Source: Saccharomycopsis fibuligera x Saccharomycopsis cf. fibuligera
Lineage: Eukaryota > Ascomycota > Saccharomycetes > Ascoideales > Saccharomycopsidaceae
Assembly (NCBI GenBank): GCA_001936135.1
Contig: CP012810.1
Coordinates: 2,046,001-2,110,000, forward strand
Reading direction: 5' to 3'
Length of the DNA: 64,000 nucleotides
The notes under the pieces were generated by a model. That model had not been told where the DNA came from. It made no database searches and was given only the letters and a program-made list of their open reading frames with translations. Below, piece by piece: positions 48,433 to 60,021 of the stretch; within the stretch, counting starts at the first letter, position 1, and the number at the start of each line of letters is the position of its first letter. Both the position numbers and the translations under genes were made by a program.

Positions 48433-51400
48433 GCAGCAGCAGCTGTCGCCGGCTGCTTCTGGCTCCGCCCTGATGAATCTGCTGAGACAGTTACCTTTGA
48501 TTCCAACCGCTGGCCAACCGTTATCACCAATCGAAGCTTCCAATGGCGGTATTGGCGGTAACCTTCCAGGCACAACCAACCAAAATATTCTTAGATCTCC
48601 GCCCCAGCCAGGCAGTAGACAAGGCTCTGGTAATTTACCTCCAAATGGACCAAACGGACCTTTCAGCAATCAGCACGGACCGATCCAGTCTCCGTTTCAA
48701 AGTCAACAGCAGTCTCAGTACCCGAACCCTCAGCTGCAGCCACAACATCATCATCCTGCTGGCCAACCGTACCCCGGCGCTAAAGGTGCTATTCATAACC
48801 CAATGAATCCATTTAATAACAACAACGGTAACGCTAGCGCCAACGGCAATATGAACAGTAATGGTACCATCAGAGGAAACAGAACTAGCGCCCAAGTGTT
48901 TCCAAATGGCCAACTTCAACAGCAGCATTCTTACCAATACCAATATCAACAGCAACCTCCTCAGCATCATTCTAATTTCCAGCTGCAGCATCTTCAACAA
49001 GCGATTCAAAACTTCACTCCTTGGGCGAGAGTTAAACTCACTGCTTCGCCATTCCCAAGATATAGACATACTTCCTCTTCAGTGATTTCTGAGCAAGGGC
49101 ATGTATTTGTCATGGGCGGCTTAAGAGAAGGCTCGGTTTACGGTGACTTGTGGGCTTTGAATTCTTCTACTTTTGACGCCAAATCAATAGAAAATTTTGA
49201 TGGAATTCCTGCTCCTAGAGTGGGCCACAATAGTTGTCTTTGCGGAAATGCTTTTATAATTTTTGGTGGTGATACTATTCAAACAAATGAACAGGGCGAA
49301 CTTGATAACGACTTGTATCTTTTTAACATTAACTCATTAAAATGGACCATACCTCATCCCCAGGGGGAAAGACCATGTGGTAGATATGGCCACACTATTG
49401 GCGTAGTGGCCAAAACTAATATTCAATCAAAATTGTACCTTTTTGGCGGTCAGTTAGATTCTAAAATCTTCAATGACTTATGGATGTTTGATCTATCATC
49501 TTTCAGAAAACCTACATCACATTGGGAAAAAGTGGTTTTTGATAATGATCCGTCGGACGTTGAAAACTTGCCACCACCATTAACTAATCATTCGATGATT
49601 ATTTTTAACTACAAGTTGTACCTTTTTGGTGGCTCAAATTTGACTAGTTTGTCTAATGATTTATACTGTTATGATCCAACTAGTAACACTTTCTCTAAAA
49701 AACTTTGCACCGGCGACATTCCGCCACCAGTAGAAGAACATTCTACTACATTGATTAAAAACTTGATGGTGGTTTATGGCGGTAAAAATAGCAAAAATGA
49801 AACTGTTAATGACTTATATATTTTGAATTTGAACTCATTGCATTGGACAAGAGTTGAAACTTTCAATTTAAACCCAGGTCCAAGATGTGGTCATTCCATT
49901 ACTGCAGTTTTCAACCACTCTAGAAAACAACAAAATCAACCATCACTGCAAGATCTTGACGACGTGCAAAAATTTCAAAATGCACAAGTCACACCTACAA
50001 AAGTGTCACCAAATGCTCTTGCTTCCAATATTATTGGCCACTCTAAGAATAAACTTTTGATTATGGGTGGCGATCAATTGGATTATTGTACCCCGAAAAT
50101 TGGCAGCTTTGAAAATAGCAGCAGAGATGAAAATTTTGGCACAATGATTTATTTGTTTGATTTGGATTTGTATAATGAATGGTCTGTGAAGTTTAAGAAT
50201 TTTGATCTTTGGGATGAAAAGTTACCGCAACAACAAGATAACAGCATTCCTCAGCAAATATCGCAACCACAATTACCAGCGCAGCAAGAACAGCAACAAC
50301 AGCAATTTGCTAATGGCAACCAAGAATTTGTCGCTAAAAACAGAAGTTTCACTGATCCAGTGGCTCCAGGAAGTGCACCAGCTGGCAATCCAAACAATAG
50401 TAAACCATTTTTTGACCACAGATCGTCACTGAATGCTCCTTCTTCGGATATTATTCCACAATTGGGTCACAAACCATCAATGATTCAGTCGATTCAAGAA
50501 GAACCTGCTCCAAACGCTGATCGTGCTAGAGAGACTCAGCAACAGAAAACGCAAGTACACTCACAACAGCTGCAAAGTGCCCTTCAACAAGAATTTAAAA
50601 ATAGTGCCAATGGCAGTAATGCCGGTATACCAGCTCCAGGTGTGCCTCAACACAAAGACTCATTTGGATCTATTGGTGGACATAATGATGTATTTAGCAC
50701 TCCACCAACGACAACTCAAGGCTCACCAAAGCAAGAACCTGCGAGCACAGTTGTTAATGGTACGAACAGTGAGCAGCAATCCAAATTAGAAGAGTTGCAA
50801 AATTCAGGAGCAGCAACCGCATTAGCAGCTGCTGCTGGTATTGGTGGTATGACAGCAACTGGTGCAGCTAGTGACTCTGCTGGTTATTCAAGTAATCAAG
50901 ATAGTATTGATGAAACTCCACAGAAAGGTATTAATAATGAAGTGTACCAGCCACAAACGGATCAAAAGAGTGAATTTGATTTATTGGACACATATGTTAA
51001 CTCATCAACAGACTTGCTTGACAAGTTTAGCACGCCAAATAAAGCTAATGGCAACACTCCCAAAGTTAAAAAGCTCGAGTTACTGCAACAACAAAAATCA
51101 TTTCAGGAAGTTAATGGCCCACAGACCCCTGTACAAGATACTATTGGTGATTTTGCTGGTGCTGGACAACCAGGAAGAAGAGAATCTATTCCTGCTAGAT
51201 CACCAAAAAGAAGCGGTGGGGCTGGATCATCAAATCCTTCTTCACCACAAGCTAACAGAGCCGTCGGAAGTCTTAATGATAACAACAATAATGGCAATGC
51301 TAGTCCAAGTATTTCCAATAACTTGGCTGGCCTTGTTCCTGCTTCCGCTATCACTGTGCTACCGGAAGAACAACAGCAAAGATCCATTGATGGAAAATTG

Positions 51401-53218
51401 ACCAATAGTGCTACTACGGCAAATGGTGAGGATCAATCTCGCGATATTACACCTGCTGCCAACAACTCTACTGGCGTCACTGGTGTCACTGGAGAGACTG
51501 CAGCCAGTGAACAAGGTTTGTCATTACAGGAAAAACAACAGTTCAGCAAATTAGTGGAAATTTTGGAAAATGAGTTATCCCAATTAAAACTCGAAATGAA
51601 CAATCAAGCCAAGATTGCTAGTGAGAAATTTAGTGAACTCTCCAATGCTAATGAGTTACTTCTTTCTGAAAACGAAAAAGCTGATGAATTATTACAATCT
51701 ACTGTGGAGAAATATAGTGCTCAAGTGGAAACTTTGAAACATGACTTGGATGCTAGAGATAAAGAAATTGATGATTTGAAAAATGATGCTGATAAGATCC
51801 GTAAAGATTACCAGGAGCGGTTTGCCAGTGAAACTTCTCAACTTAGAGAAGAATTGAATACAAAAGACAAAAAGATTGGCGAATTGAAAGCAGTTGCTGC
51901 TGCTGTTGCCACTGGTGTTGCAGGTTCTGGAGCAGGTGTCGTTGCTGGTAAACAGTTATCTACGAACGACAGCAATAGTGCAAATGATAAAAACGAAGCT
52001 AATGATGAACGCAAGGAAATTGTTGAAAACTTAAAGGCAGAATTGCAAGCTAAAGACAAACTTATTGAAGAGTTGAATGCTAAAGCTGATAGTGAGTTGT
52101 CTAGAGGTATTCTTGAAAGCAGCTCACCAATAAACACCACTGCCGGCCCTACTTCTAATGCAATTAATGAAAGAGATTATAATGCGGTTAAACGTGAAAA
52201 CATTGAGCTTAATTCTGAATTGATTAAACTTAAAGCTAATAACGAAACTTTGAGTCAAAAATTCAACGAATTTGAACCATTAATGAATAATTCTATCATT
52301 GAGCTAGAAAAACTCAACAACATCATTCAACACCAACAGGATGAAATTGCTGAATTGACTCAACAAGCTGCCAAGTCAGAACAACACCTTGAAGAAATTA
52401 ACAAATTACAAACTGAAAATGATATTCTTCATAAGCAGTTGGAAAACTTGAAACGCGAACGTGCTGGCAAGAGAACTTCAACCAACGATAAAATCAGCAA
52501 TATTTCCACAGACATCAACAAACTCGTGGCCTTGTGGCGCACTAAAAAAGAAGCTGCTTCAGATTTGGATCGTTCTTTAATCACAGATGAATCCATTAAC
52601 GAAAGCAGTAACGATGAAGATTTTGCTAATCGCTCAGTGATTTCTAGTGTTTCTTCTGTATCTAACAACAAAGCCTTCAACCAACTTCATAGCCAAATCA
52701 ACGAAATGATCCACATTAATAAAGAACAAGAAAATAAAAACATTGCCCTCCAAGAAAAAATCATCGAACTTACTACTGAAATGGCCACTTTGAAAGAACA
52801 AAGCGTTAAAGCTAATGATTTCGAGAAATTGGAAGAAAATTACCGTAATGCGATGAATAGCATGAAAAAAACTGGTAAAGCATTAGACATGTCTCAAAAG
52901 GAACTTAATAAGCAGAAAGAGCAAAATAATACGTTGAAATCTGAAATTGAAGAATTGAAATTATACAGAGCTTCAAGAAAGAATAATTCTAGAAATAGTG
53001 TTGAAAATGGCAATAACAGTGGCTCAATTGGTGAAAATATTGCAAATGGTGATGGCTTTGACGAAGATGATGAAGATGAAGATGATATGAAGAATGCTCA
53101 TTATAATTTTAAAATCAAAGATTTGGAAGCTGAATTGTTTATAATCAAACAAGAAAGAGATGAGTTGAAGGAGAATGTTGTATCATTGAGAAAAAAGTTG
53201 ATTAATTCTGCCAAGTAA
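48026..53218 (+). CDS. KEL1: KEL1/KEL2-type Kelch-repeat cell polarity protein
   Basis: A 1730-residue protein starting MAPFKFGKKKKS. Kel proteins act at growth sites and with Bud14 in cell polarity, cell fusion and mitotic exit. A disordered N-terminus (Pro/Gln/Asn-rich, with 28 uninterrupted Gln at 112-139) is followed by six or so Kelch blades. They run from TPWARVKLTASPFPRYRHTS (about 332) to about 716; examples are GRYGHTIGVV, LYLFGG, ELDNDLYLF and EEHSTTLIKNLMVVYGG. A second disordered stretch leads to long coiled coils (about 1165-1730). Order and length agree with yeast Kel1. KEL1 and KEL2 cannot be separated here. CTG codons are more common in the disordered parts than in other genes. 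Confidence 0.92.
48359..48442 (+). repeat. CAA/CAG repeat coding 28 glutamines in KEL1
   Basis: 28 consecutive Gln codons, CAG at both ends and CAA in the middle. The mix of codons makes slippage less likely than in a pure CAG run, but length variation between strains is expected. Confidence 0.95.
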
Positions 53219-54677
53219 TTAAGCGAGTTGGAAATTTGGTTGGTAGTAATTGTTCAGAGCTCAAGTAGATCTGTTTGATGATTGACCGTTGCCATTAAAT
53301 CAAATGAGATAGGAAGTTGTCTCTAAATGTCTAATATTGTACTTTTTATATATTTTTTTTTTTAAAAAAAAAATATCTGTAATTTTGTTTACTACCAATC
53401 TATCTTTTACCATTTTTTTTTCTTTTTTTTTTTTTTTTTCTTTTTTAACCTTTGTTTTTTTTGTTTATTCAAAGTCTATTTTCTCCATTTTTTTTCTTGT
53501 CATAATGTTTACGCTTCTGTTGAACTTTTTTGTTTTGTTAACTGCTTCTAATTTATTTTATTTTTTTTTTTGTTCCCTTTTTGCTATTTATTCATGTTTG
53601 AAAATTCTTATCTGTACTAAAAATAATCAATATACACACAATATAAGTTTTATATTGTTAGACTGAAATCAATTTTTTTTTTTAAATTATTTTAGTCATT
53701 CTTACACTGAAATATTCAACCAATAACACAATTGTGGTGACGAACATTGTGTGTATATATTCGAAAGAAAAAAAAACGTTTTTGTTTCATTCTCAATAAA
53801 ATCTACTTACGGTTTTCTGACTAATAACCAGTGTCGTACTGTGACATAATGAAATGCGGCAGACCACGATCTGCAGTAAATTATCGGCTTTTGTTAGCTT
53901 TTTTGGCAGTCAATATACCCTCACAGCTTTTCCGGCCGGTGAACTCTAAACATCCAAACACCATACACTGGCTGGTGTAAGGGTTCGCTGACTTTGACTT
54001 TTGTGTCTTGACTTCCTTTTTTTGTGAGATTCTTTTTGTGACATTTTAATTTTTACACGCATACAGATGCACTGTAGTTCAAATAGTTCAAGCTCAACTG
54101 TAATTACTATATTAGTCAAAACTACATGGCTAGTTTAAAGGCTTATACAAAGGAATGGAAAATAGAAAGTTAGTTAGAACGTAGAACAATGCACTTCCTC
54201 TTAGTATCATATAACAACGTAAAGATAGGTCTAAATACGGGAGATAGACCAAGTAGATAGTTATAACCAGATAATTGGTCTCCATAGAGTATTCACGCCA
54301 TGTTTCCTTGGAATAGGATCTACATTTGATTAATGATTGACTACAAGACTGGATATTGTAAAACTTAACGTATTATGCAAATTACTAGACTAATTCTATA
54401 ATTAAAAAATCAATTTAATCGGAAAACCAAAAGTCACTTCGGAACTCGTGCTGTAGGAGAAAATCAAAAAAAAAAAAAAAAAAAAACTGGAAAAGGGACA
54501 GTTGAGAAAATGAAAAAAAAATGCAATTTTGGGTATAAAAGGTAAGTAGATAGGCTTGTTTAACCATTCTTATTGTCAAATGACAATGGAGCTATAGTAT
54601 AAGAAATAAAATAAGTATAAAAAAAAAGTGCTTCTGGAAATTGAATTGAGCTGTGTGCAGCTTTGATAGTTTTCATA

Positions 54678-54712
<35 letters not shown>

Positions 54713-54915
54713 TTCTTGCCAAAGATGGTATTATCAGTAATACACGCGCGGAGCCTGTCACAGAAGCATCACTAAGAATGTCAAAAGGCAAATTCCAAGC
54801 TGTATCGAAAAGTTTCAGTAATAGATCGCAGCTTAATGAGAAGATTTTGTAATTGTAATTTATTCATCATATTCAATTATTACATCAGCCTCATACTTCG
54901 GCTAATACAATCCAA
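53219..54915. other. 1.7-kb convergent intergenic region between KEL1 and TRK1
   Basis: No supported gene. It is rich in homopolymer tracts: T runs around 53413-53440, an A run of about 21 (54466-54486) and a T run of about 32 (54680-54711). The 109-codon frame at 53337 consists of Phe/Leu/Ser from T tracts. Both flanking genes end here. Confidence 0.5.
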
Positions 54916-57900
54916 TCAGTTACCAAACTGTTGATAATTATCCAAATTTGTACGAAAGCTAGTATCAGCATCAAAAGTGATCGTGTTTCTTTTAGTCGGA
55001 CTTTGAGGAGTTTCTGTATTATGAATAATAACACTAGAATCTCTTGGATCTTGGCTATCTGGGGCCAAAACACTACCATCGCCATTGTTAGTCCCGGTAT
55101 CACCAGCACCACTTTCTGACAAAGTGCTGGCACGCTTCTTGTTGGTAATATTGTCAATGCTGCTATTGCTATTATTATAAGTAGTATGGTGATTATCCAT
55201 ATTATGATCTAAGGCTGTGTTCACTTTTGGGTTAAAAATCACTGGCGCATGATCATCAGTATAAGCACTGGAGATAACTTGTCCAATACTATCTTTACGA
55301 TTTTGAACGTGGTTTTGATTTTGACTTTGATGTTGTTTATGGTACCTGTTCCATTCTTCCAAGTTGGGACTGAGTAAACTGCCAGTGCTTGCTGCTTTGC
55401 CTCCTGTTGCTGCGGTTGTATTTTGATATAAGGAATTTCCAATGTACTTTGTATTGTTATTAGTGTTGTTGTTTGAGGCGAAATTATTATTACTGCTGTT
55501 GTAAAAATTGTTGTAATTGTTGGCATCGTTCTCATACTCGTTGGCTACATTCACTGTAGCAACATGATTCAAATTAATGCCACCTTGATGAGAAAGATCT
55601 AACCTACTAGCCGCATCATCAACCGCATTAGGGTGATACGAAACTGCCGAGTTTCTTCTAGCATGATGAGCTTGAAATCCATCTCTTCTATCCATCATTT
55701 TGGAAGGCAAAATAATAGCACGATCAATAGCATAAGGCAAGCCTCTATGACGACCACGAATAAACATGGCCACAATGACTAATTTGCTAACCACATTAAA
55801 CTGGCCCGAAAATGATCTAGTATCGTTAGGATAACCTAGGGACAAGCCAACGCAGCCATAAGCAGATACAACTTCAAATAATACTTGGAAAATGGTGAAG
55901 TATGGATCATCCAAACTTCTCAACTTTTTGCTCTCAGCAATACAAATAATAAACAATCCCAAGAAAATATACCACAAGTCAAATGATAATTGCTTTCTTA
56001 AATGGGTGCCAATAAAACGTTTGGTGGCATTCTTCGCTTGATCAGTCTTGGAGCCTGATTCGGTATATGATGCCATTTCATCAGCATTAGTAGTATATAT
56101 GCCTAAGCTCTGTTCCTCATAAACATTGGTTCTTCTTATAGAAATGGCCACTGGTAATGCAGAAACATACATCATCAACATGTAACTAACTTGAATAGCA
56201 GGATGCAAAGAGGATAAGTCGATACATGTAAACCCGGCTGTTCTTGTACTAATAGCTTGGAAAAAAGCTGCTAATACTTTGGTAGAATTGGATAATTCAT
56301 CCAACGACTTGTCACGAATATCCAAAATGCAAAACAAAATCAAATCAATCAAATTAAGCAAAACCAACACAAAAAATAACCACCATGTAGGAATAGACGG
56401 AAATAATAAAGTAAAACATCTTCTTGGATGATCAAGCAAAAAACCCAAAGATTCTTTAAGCAAAGACAAATCTCTTGATAATTTGAACATTACCCAAATG
56501 ATGAATCTCAACATAATTGGAAATGCAACATTACCAATAGTAATCAAAAATGAACCCCATAGCAAGACGTATCGTGAAGTGACGAATGAACTAAAACTGT
56601 CTGGGGTTAAAGTTAGCCCCAAATCATTGAAGAACGAAGCGGCAGTAAATGCGCCCCACCAAGTTCGATTAACACCATCTTCTTTGAGAATTGATTTATA
56701 GTGCGTTCTTGGGATAATCCAAAGAGAAAGTGCCATGAAACTAATGATATGGAACCCAACATAATAGCCCACCAAGATTTTGGCTAATAGTTTCAATGAG
56801 CGGTATTCAACTCCACCTAATTCCTCCTTTTGATGATGATCAAGAGGTACAAATGTGGAGTTTCTACCAAATGTTGGATTGAACGAAAGATAAGCAGCGC
56901 TCATTTGCCTTTTAATTTTATTTGAACTGCGAGATTCAACTGCTGAAAGATCATCAAGCATGATTGATGGATATTTGCCAACTTTTTTCTTTAAATTTCG
57001 AGCAATTTTACCAGATTTGGTTTTTTTAAGCTTAGATCTAGCAGCCCTGCTGTTGCGGTTGTTTTTGGTGCCACGATTTGGTTTATTTTCTTGAAAGGTT
57101 GTTTTTAAACCAGCTGCTGTTGGTCTAGAGGGGGATTCATCAAGTACCTCAATTAGAGGTTTTCTGTTCGGTAATTCGGTATCAAGAGTAACGGCTCTTT
57201 TTTTATACTTCATGCCACCAGTTTGATCAGCTGACGGTGGGACAAAATTTGATTGAACTTTTTGGATATCTGAAGCATCACTTGGAGTTCGCTGTTTGTT
57301 TCTGGAGTTTCTGCTCTGACCATTTTCGTCAACTTCAGTAATTTGACTTTCATTGTCATGTCCATCGTTTTCTTCATCCTCGTCGTCATCTTCGTCGACA
57401 GCTTGTGAATCAAGAGATTCTTCATCGTCAGGATCTCCGTCATTCACTTCATCATTATCGCCATCATCTTCTTCATCATCATCATCGTCTTCTTCATCAT
57501 CGTCATCGTCATCATCTTCATCGTCATCAACATCCTCATCTTCATTGCCCAGGAACTCTTCTTCAGCAACAGCATTTCTCCTATTATTAACCTGGACACT
57601 TTCCTCATCGTCATTCTCATCATCGGTCAACGCACTCTCATTATTATCATGCTGTCGCTGCTGCAACTTTCCTTGCTTTTGCTGTCCCACAGGCCGGTTT
57701 GTTTCTCTATTTGACAAAACTTCATCAATTTGATCTGAGTTATTTCTACTTTTCCATTGTAGCCTAGCTCTCTCTGCAAGTTGTCTAGGTCCGTTCATAT
57801 TCAATTGAAACGAATTAGTTCTACCATGCAATCGATTATGAAACCTTTTCTTTTTTTGTTTCTTTCTAACGCGTTCACGTTCAGCAGGTCCTTTAACGAT

Positions 57901-59061
57901 TAATACCGGACCTTCTTCATCCTGGTTGTTACCTTCTTCCGTGAAATGGTTGTTGTTTTTTTGTCTCATCATTGCAATGGACATGTACATGTCTCTTGGA
58001 TTAATAGATTCACGACGGCGAGGTTGTGGTAGATTAGCAAATTTAATATTATTATTATTATTATTGTTATGACTATTGTCGCCATTATTGTCATTATTGT
58101 TATTATGTGATTTAGCTTGTTGTTGATGCTTGTTTGGATTATCAAAATCCTGCAACGGTATATTCTCACGATTATCAGGTGTCAAAGTCTTATCGTTATG
58201 AATGCTATCACTGTCTTTACTGTTTGAGCTCAAACTTGTATTTTCCTCCTTCTTATTATCATCATCGTAGTATTGTTGTTTCTGCAGTGGTGAACTACTA
58301 GAAGCAGTGTTGTAGGCAGTAGTCTCACTAATAGCATTAAGATAACCATTATTTTTGTTATTACCATGACTGCTAGTTCCAAATTTTTTCACCTTCGGCA
58401 AAAATCTCGAATATGTTGAAGCTTTAGTAACTCTTCCAGCTCCTAATCCAATACCGGCATGAGATGAGCTTTCAGCAGTAGCGGTCCGGCCAGCTATAGT
58501 CGCATCTCTTCTCATTTTATAATTAAGCTTGGAGCTGGTTTTGATATTATCAAAAGTTCGTTCAAACCAGTACAACCTCACAAACACTAAGATGCTGTGG
58601 ATAAAAATGGGGGTCGTCAAAGTGCAACAAAAATAAATGACTAGTTGTTGATACAATGTGATTTGGTTAACATTGACAGTATTTAACCCTGCCTGAGTCA
58701 CTGCACCATATCCCATGAAGAAACAATCTATATACTTCATATTTTTTGGTCCATATAGCATTATTGAAGTAATAATGCCACTGATGATGATGTAGAAATA
58801 ATGAACGTGGATAAAACTAGGTAGGAGAGCTCGTACTAAGGGACTAATAAGGGAGCTGGTGGAAGATATCAAGTCCCTCAAAGTTTTGCCCCAAGTTTGC
58901 TGACGGTAACGCTTGCTGTTTTTATTACCGGAATGAGACGTGCGTTGATGTGTTCGTTTTCTGTTGGAGTATTGATATTTAAATCTATCAATGGTGTTAT
59001 TAGTAGCGTTGGCAATGTTTATAAACACCAGAAAGAGCTGATCCACCGGTGATGAGTCCAT
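54916..59061 (-). CDS. TRK1: TRK1, high-affinity potassium transporter
   Basis: A 1381-residue plasma-membrane K+ transporter of the Trk/HKT family. Four M1-P-M2 units with selectivity-filter glycines are seen: TQAGLNTVN (about 124), FNDLGLTLTP (about 815), STRTAGFTCID (about 940) and YGCVGLSLGYP (about 1072). Between units 1 and 2 lies the very long cytoplasmic loop typical of yeast Trk1 (about 180-770), here with Asp/Glu runs (about 500-570) and Asn repeats. The C-terminal tail is also long and Asn/Ser-rich. It is slightly longer than S. cerevisiae Trk1 (1235 residues). ATG 59061 is at the conserved N-terminal position. Confidence 0.95.
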   Translation of the reverse strand: MDSSPVDQLFLVFINIANATNNTIDRFKYQYSNRKRTHQRTSHSGNKNSKRYRQQTWGKTLRDLISSTSSLISPLVRALLPSFIHVHYFYIIISGIITSIMLYGPKNMKYIDCFFMGYGAVTQAGLNTVNVNQITLYQQLVIYFCCTLTTPIFIHSILVFVRLYWFERTFDNIKTSSKLNYKMRRDATIAGRTATAESSSHAGIGLGAGRVTKASTYSRFLPKVKKFGTSSHGNNKNNGYLNAISETTAYNTASSSSPLQKQQYYDDDNKKEENTSLSSNSKDSDSIHNDKTLTPDNRENIPLQDFDNPNKHQQQAKSHNNNNDNNGDNSHNNNNNNNIKFANLPQPRRRESINPRDMYMSIAMMRQKNNNHFTEEGNNQDEEGPVLIVKGPAERERVRKKQKKKRFHNRLHGRTNSFQLNMNGPRQLAERARLQWKSRNNSDQIDEVLSNRETNRPVGQQKQGKLQQRQHDNNESALTDDENDDEESVQVNNRRNAVAEEEFLGNEDEDVDDDEDDDDDDDEEDDDDDEEDDGDNDEVNDGDPDDEESLDSQAVDEDDDEDEENDGHDNESQITEVDENGQSRNSRNKQRTPSDASDIQKVQSNFVPPSADQTGGMKYKKRAVTLDTELPNRKPLIEVLDESPSRPTAAGLKTTFQENKPNRGTKNNRNSRAARSKLKKTKSGKIARNLKKKVGKYPSIMLDDLSAVESRSSNKIKRQMSAAYLSFNPTFGRNSTFVPLDHHQKEELGGVEYRSLKLLAKILVGYYVGFHIISFMALSLWIIPRTHYKSILKEDGVNRTWWGAFTAASFFNDLGLTLTPDSFSSFVTSRYVLLWGSFLITIGNVAFPIMLRFIIWVMFKLSRDLSLLKESLGFLLDHPRRCFTLLFPSIPTWWLFFVLVLLNLIDLILFCILDIRDKSLDELSNSTKVLAAFFQAISTRTAGFTCIDLSSLHPAIQVSYMLMMYVSALPVAISIRRTNVYEEQSLGIYTTNADEMASYTESGSKTDQAKNATKRFIGTHLRKQLSFDLWYIFLGLFIICIAESKKLRSLDDPYFTIFQVLFEVVSAYGCVGLSLGYPNDTRSFSGQFNVVSKLVIVAMFIRGRHRGLPYAIDRAIILPSKMMDRRDGFQAHHARRNSAVSYHPNAVDDAASRLDLSHQGGINLNHVATVNVANEYENDANNYNNFYNSSNNNFASNNNTNNNTKYIGNSLYQNTTAATGGKAASTGSLLSPNLEEWNRYHKQHQSQNQNHVQNRKDSIGQVISSAYTDDHAPVIFNPKVNTALDHNMDNHHTTYNNSNSSIDNITNKKRASTLSESGAGDTGTNNGDGSVLAPDSQDPRDSSVIIHNTETPQSPTKRNTITFDADTSFRTNLDNYQQFGN

Positions 59062-60021
59062 TTTGGCTGTGTCAAGTTGTTGTTAGAATTATTTGCAGTT
59101 CTTATGTTAGTCAGGTAAATAGTTTTTGGTAAATTTAAGATGATATTGATGTTTGGCCATCAAGAAGGCCTTGTAAACAAAGAACACTGCAAGTGTAGGT
59201 GGCTCTCAATACAGTTTCAATCTTCTTCGTAAATATTGTAGATATTGCGTGTTATTCTTGGTTTGATAGTTCTCGGGTTGTAATTGTTTGTTGCTGTTGT
59301 TTTTTTTGTTGATGTTGTTGTTGTTGCAAAGTCATCAACGAAATTGCAGCAGTGTTATTCAATTATTTTGACCAATTAATAGTGATGGCTGATGGTGATG
59401 AGTTTGATGAGTATCGTTGAGATAGATATTGATATTGATAAGCAAGTGAATAGCACTGAAAGAACAGAACTGCTCTCTGGGCTGTATTGAAGTAAGTATC
59501 AAAGACTAGGACAATGGTTAAAATAAGTTGTTAAAGAAGCACCTTATTGTTGGAAGCTCTGAGATGTAATATTGGACAGTTGTGACGGTTGTGATGGAAT
59601 TCAAGAAAGCAAATTAAGCGCCGTTTTCTCTTGCCAGCAAAAACGGAAACGGAAAAAAAAAAAAAATATTTTTTTAGAATTTGCAAAGCGGGTTTCCTGC
59701 GCCTGTTTTTCCCTTTTCGCTTGTTTTTCTCAATTAAACAGTGAGTCTACGGCAAAGTAGGCTCATCGTGTCCTTAGACGATCAAAAAGGGTGAATGAAC
59801 TTCAGTGCCAACTGTCAGGCAGCGTTCACGTTAGTGCTATAAGTTTAGTATAGTATAATATAGTATAACATCTATGTATGATGTCTGATGCGGTATTTAA
59901 AGTGAAAAAATAATTTTTTTCTAAAAAAAGTAGGAATTACACATAATAACGTAGAATAAAAATAAAAAATAATAATAGTAATAATAAAAGAAGACATGAG
60001 CGCAAGCACTTTCTGTCATAA
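59062..60021. other. Intergenic region upstream of TRK1
   Basis: About 960 bases with TTG/TGT-type simple repeats (59280-59330), an A run near 59655 and a TAGTATAATA repeat near 59848-59868. No supported gene. Confidence 0.5.

Noticed and set aside
53337-53666. 109-codon frame after KEL1
   Set aside because: Translated T tracts in a convergent terminator region.
57353-57733. 126-codon Ser-rich plus-strand frame
   Set aside because: Complement of acidic repeats in the TRK1 loop.
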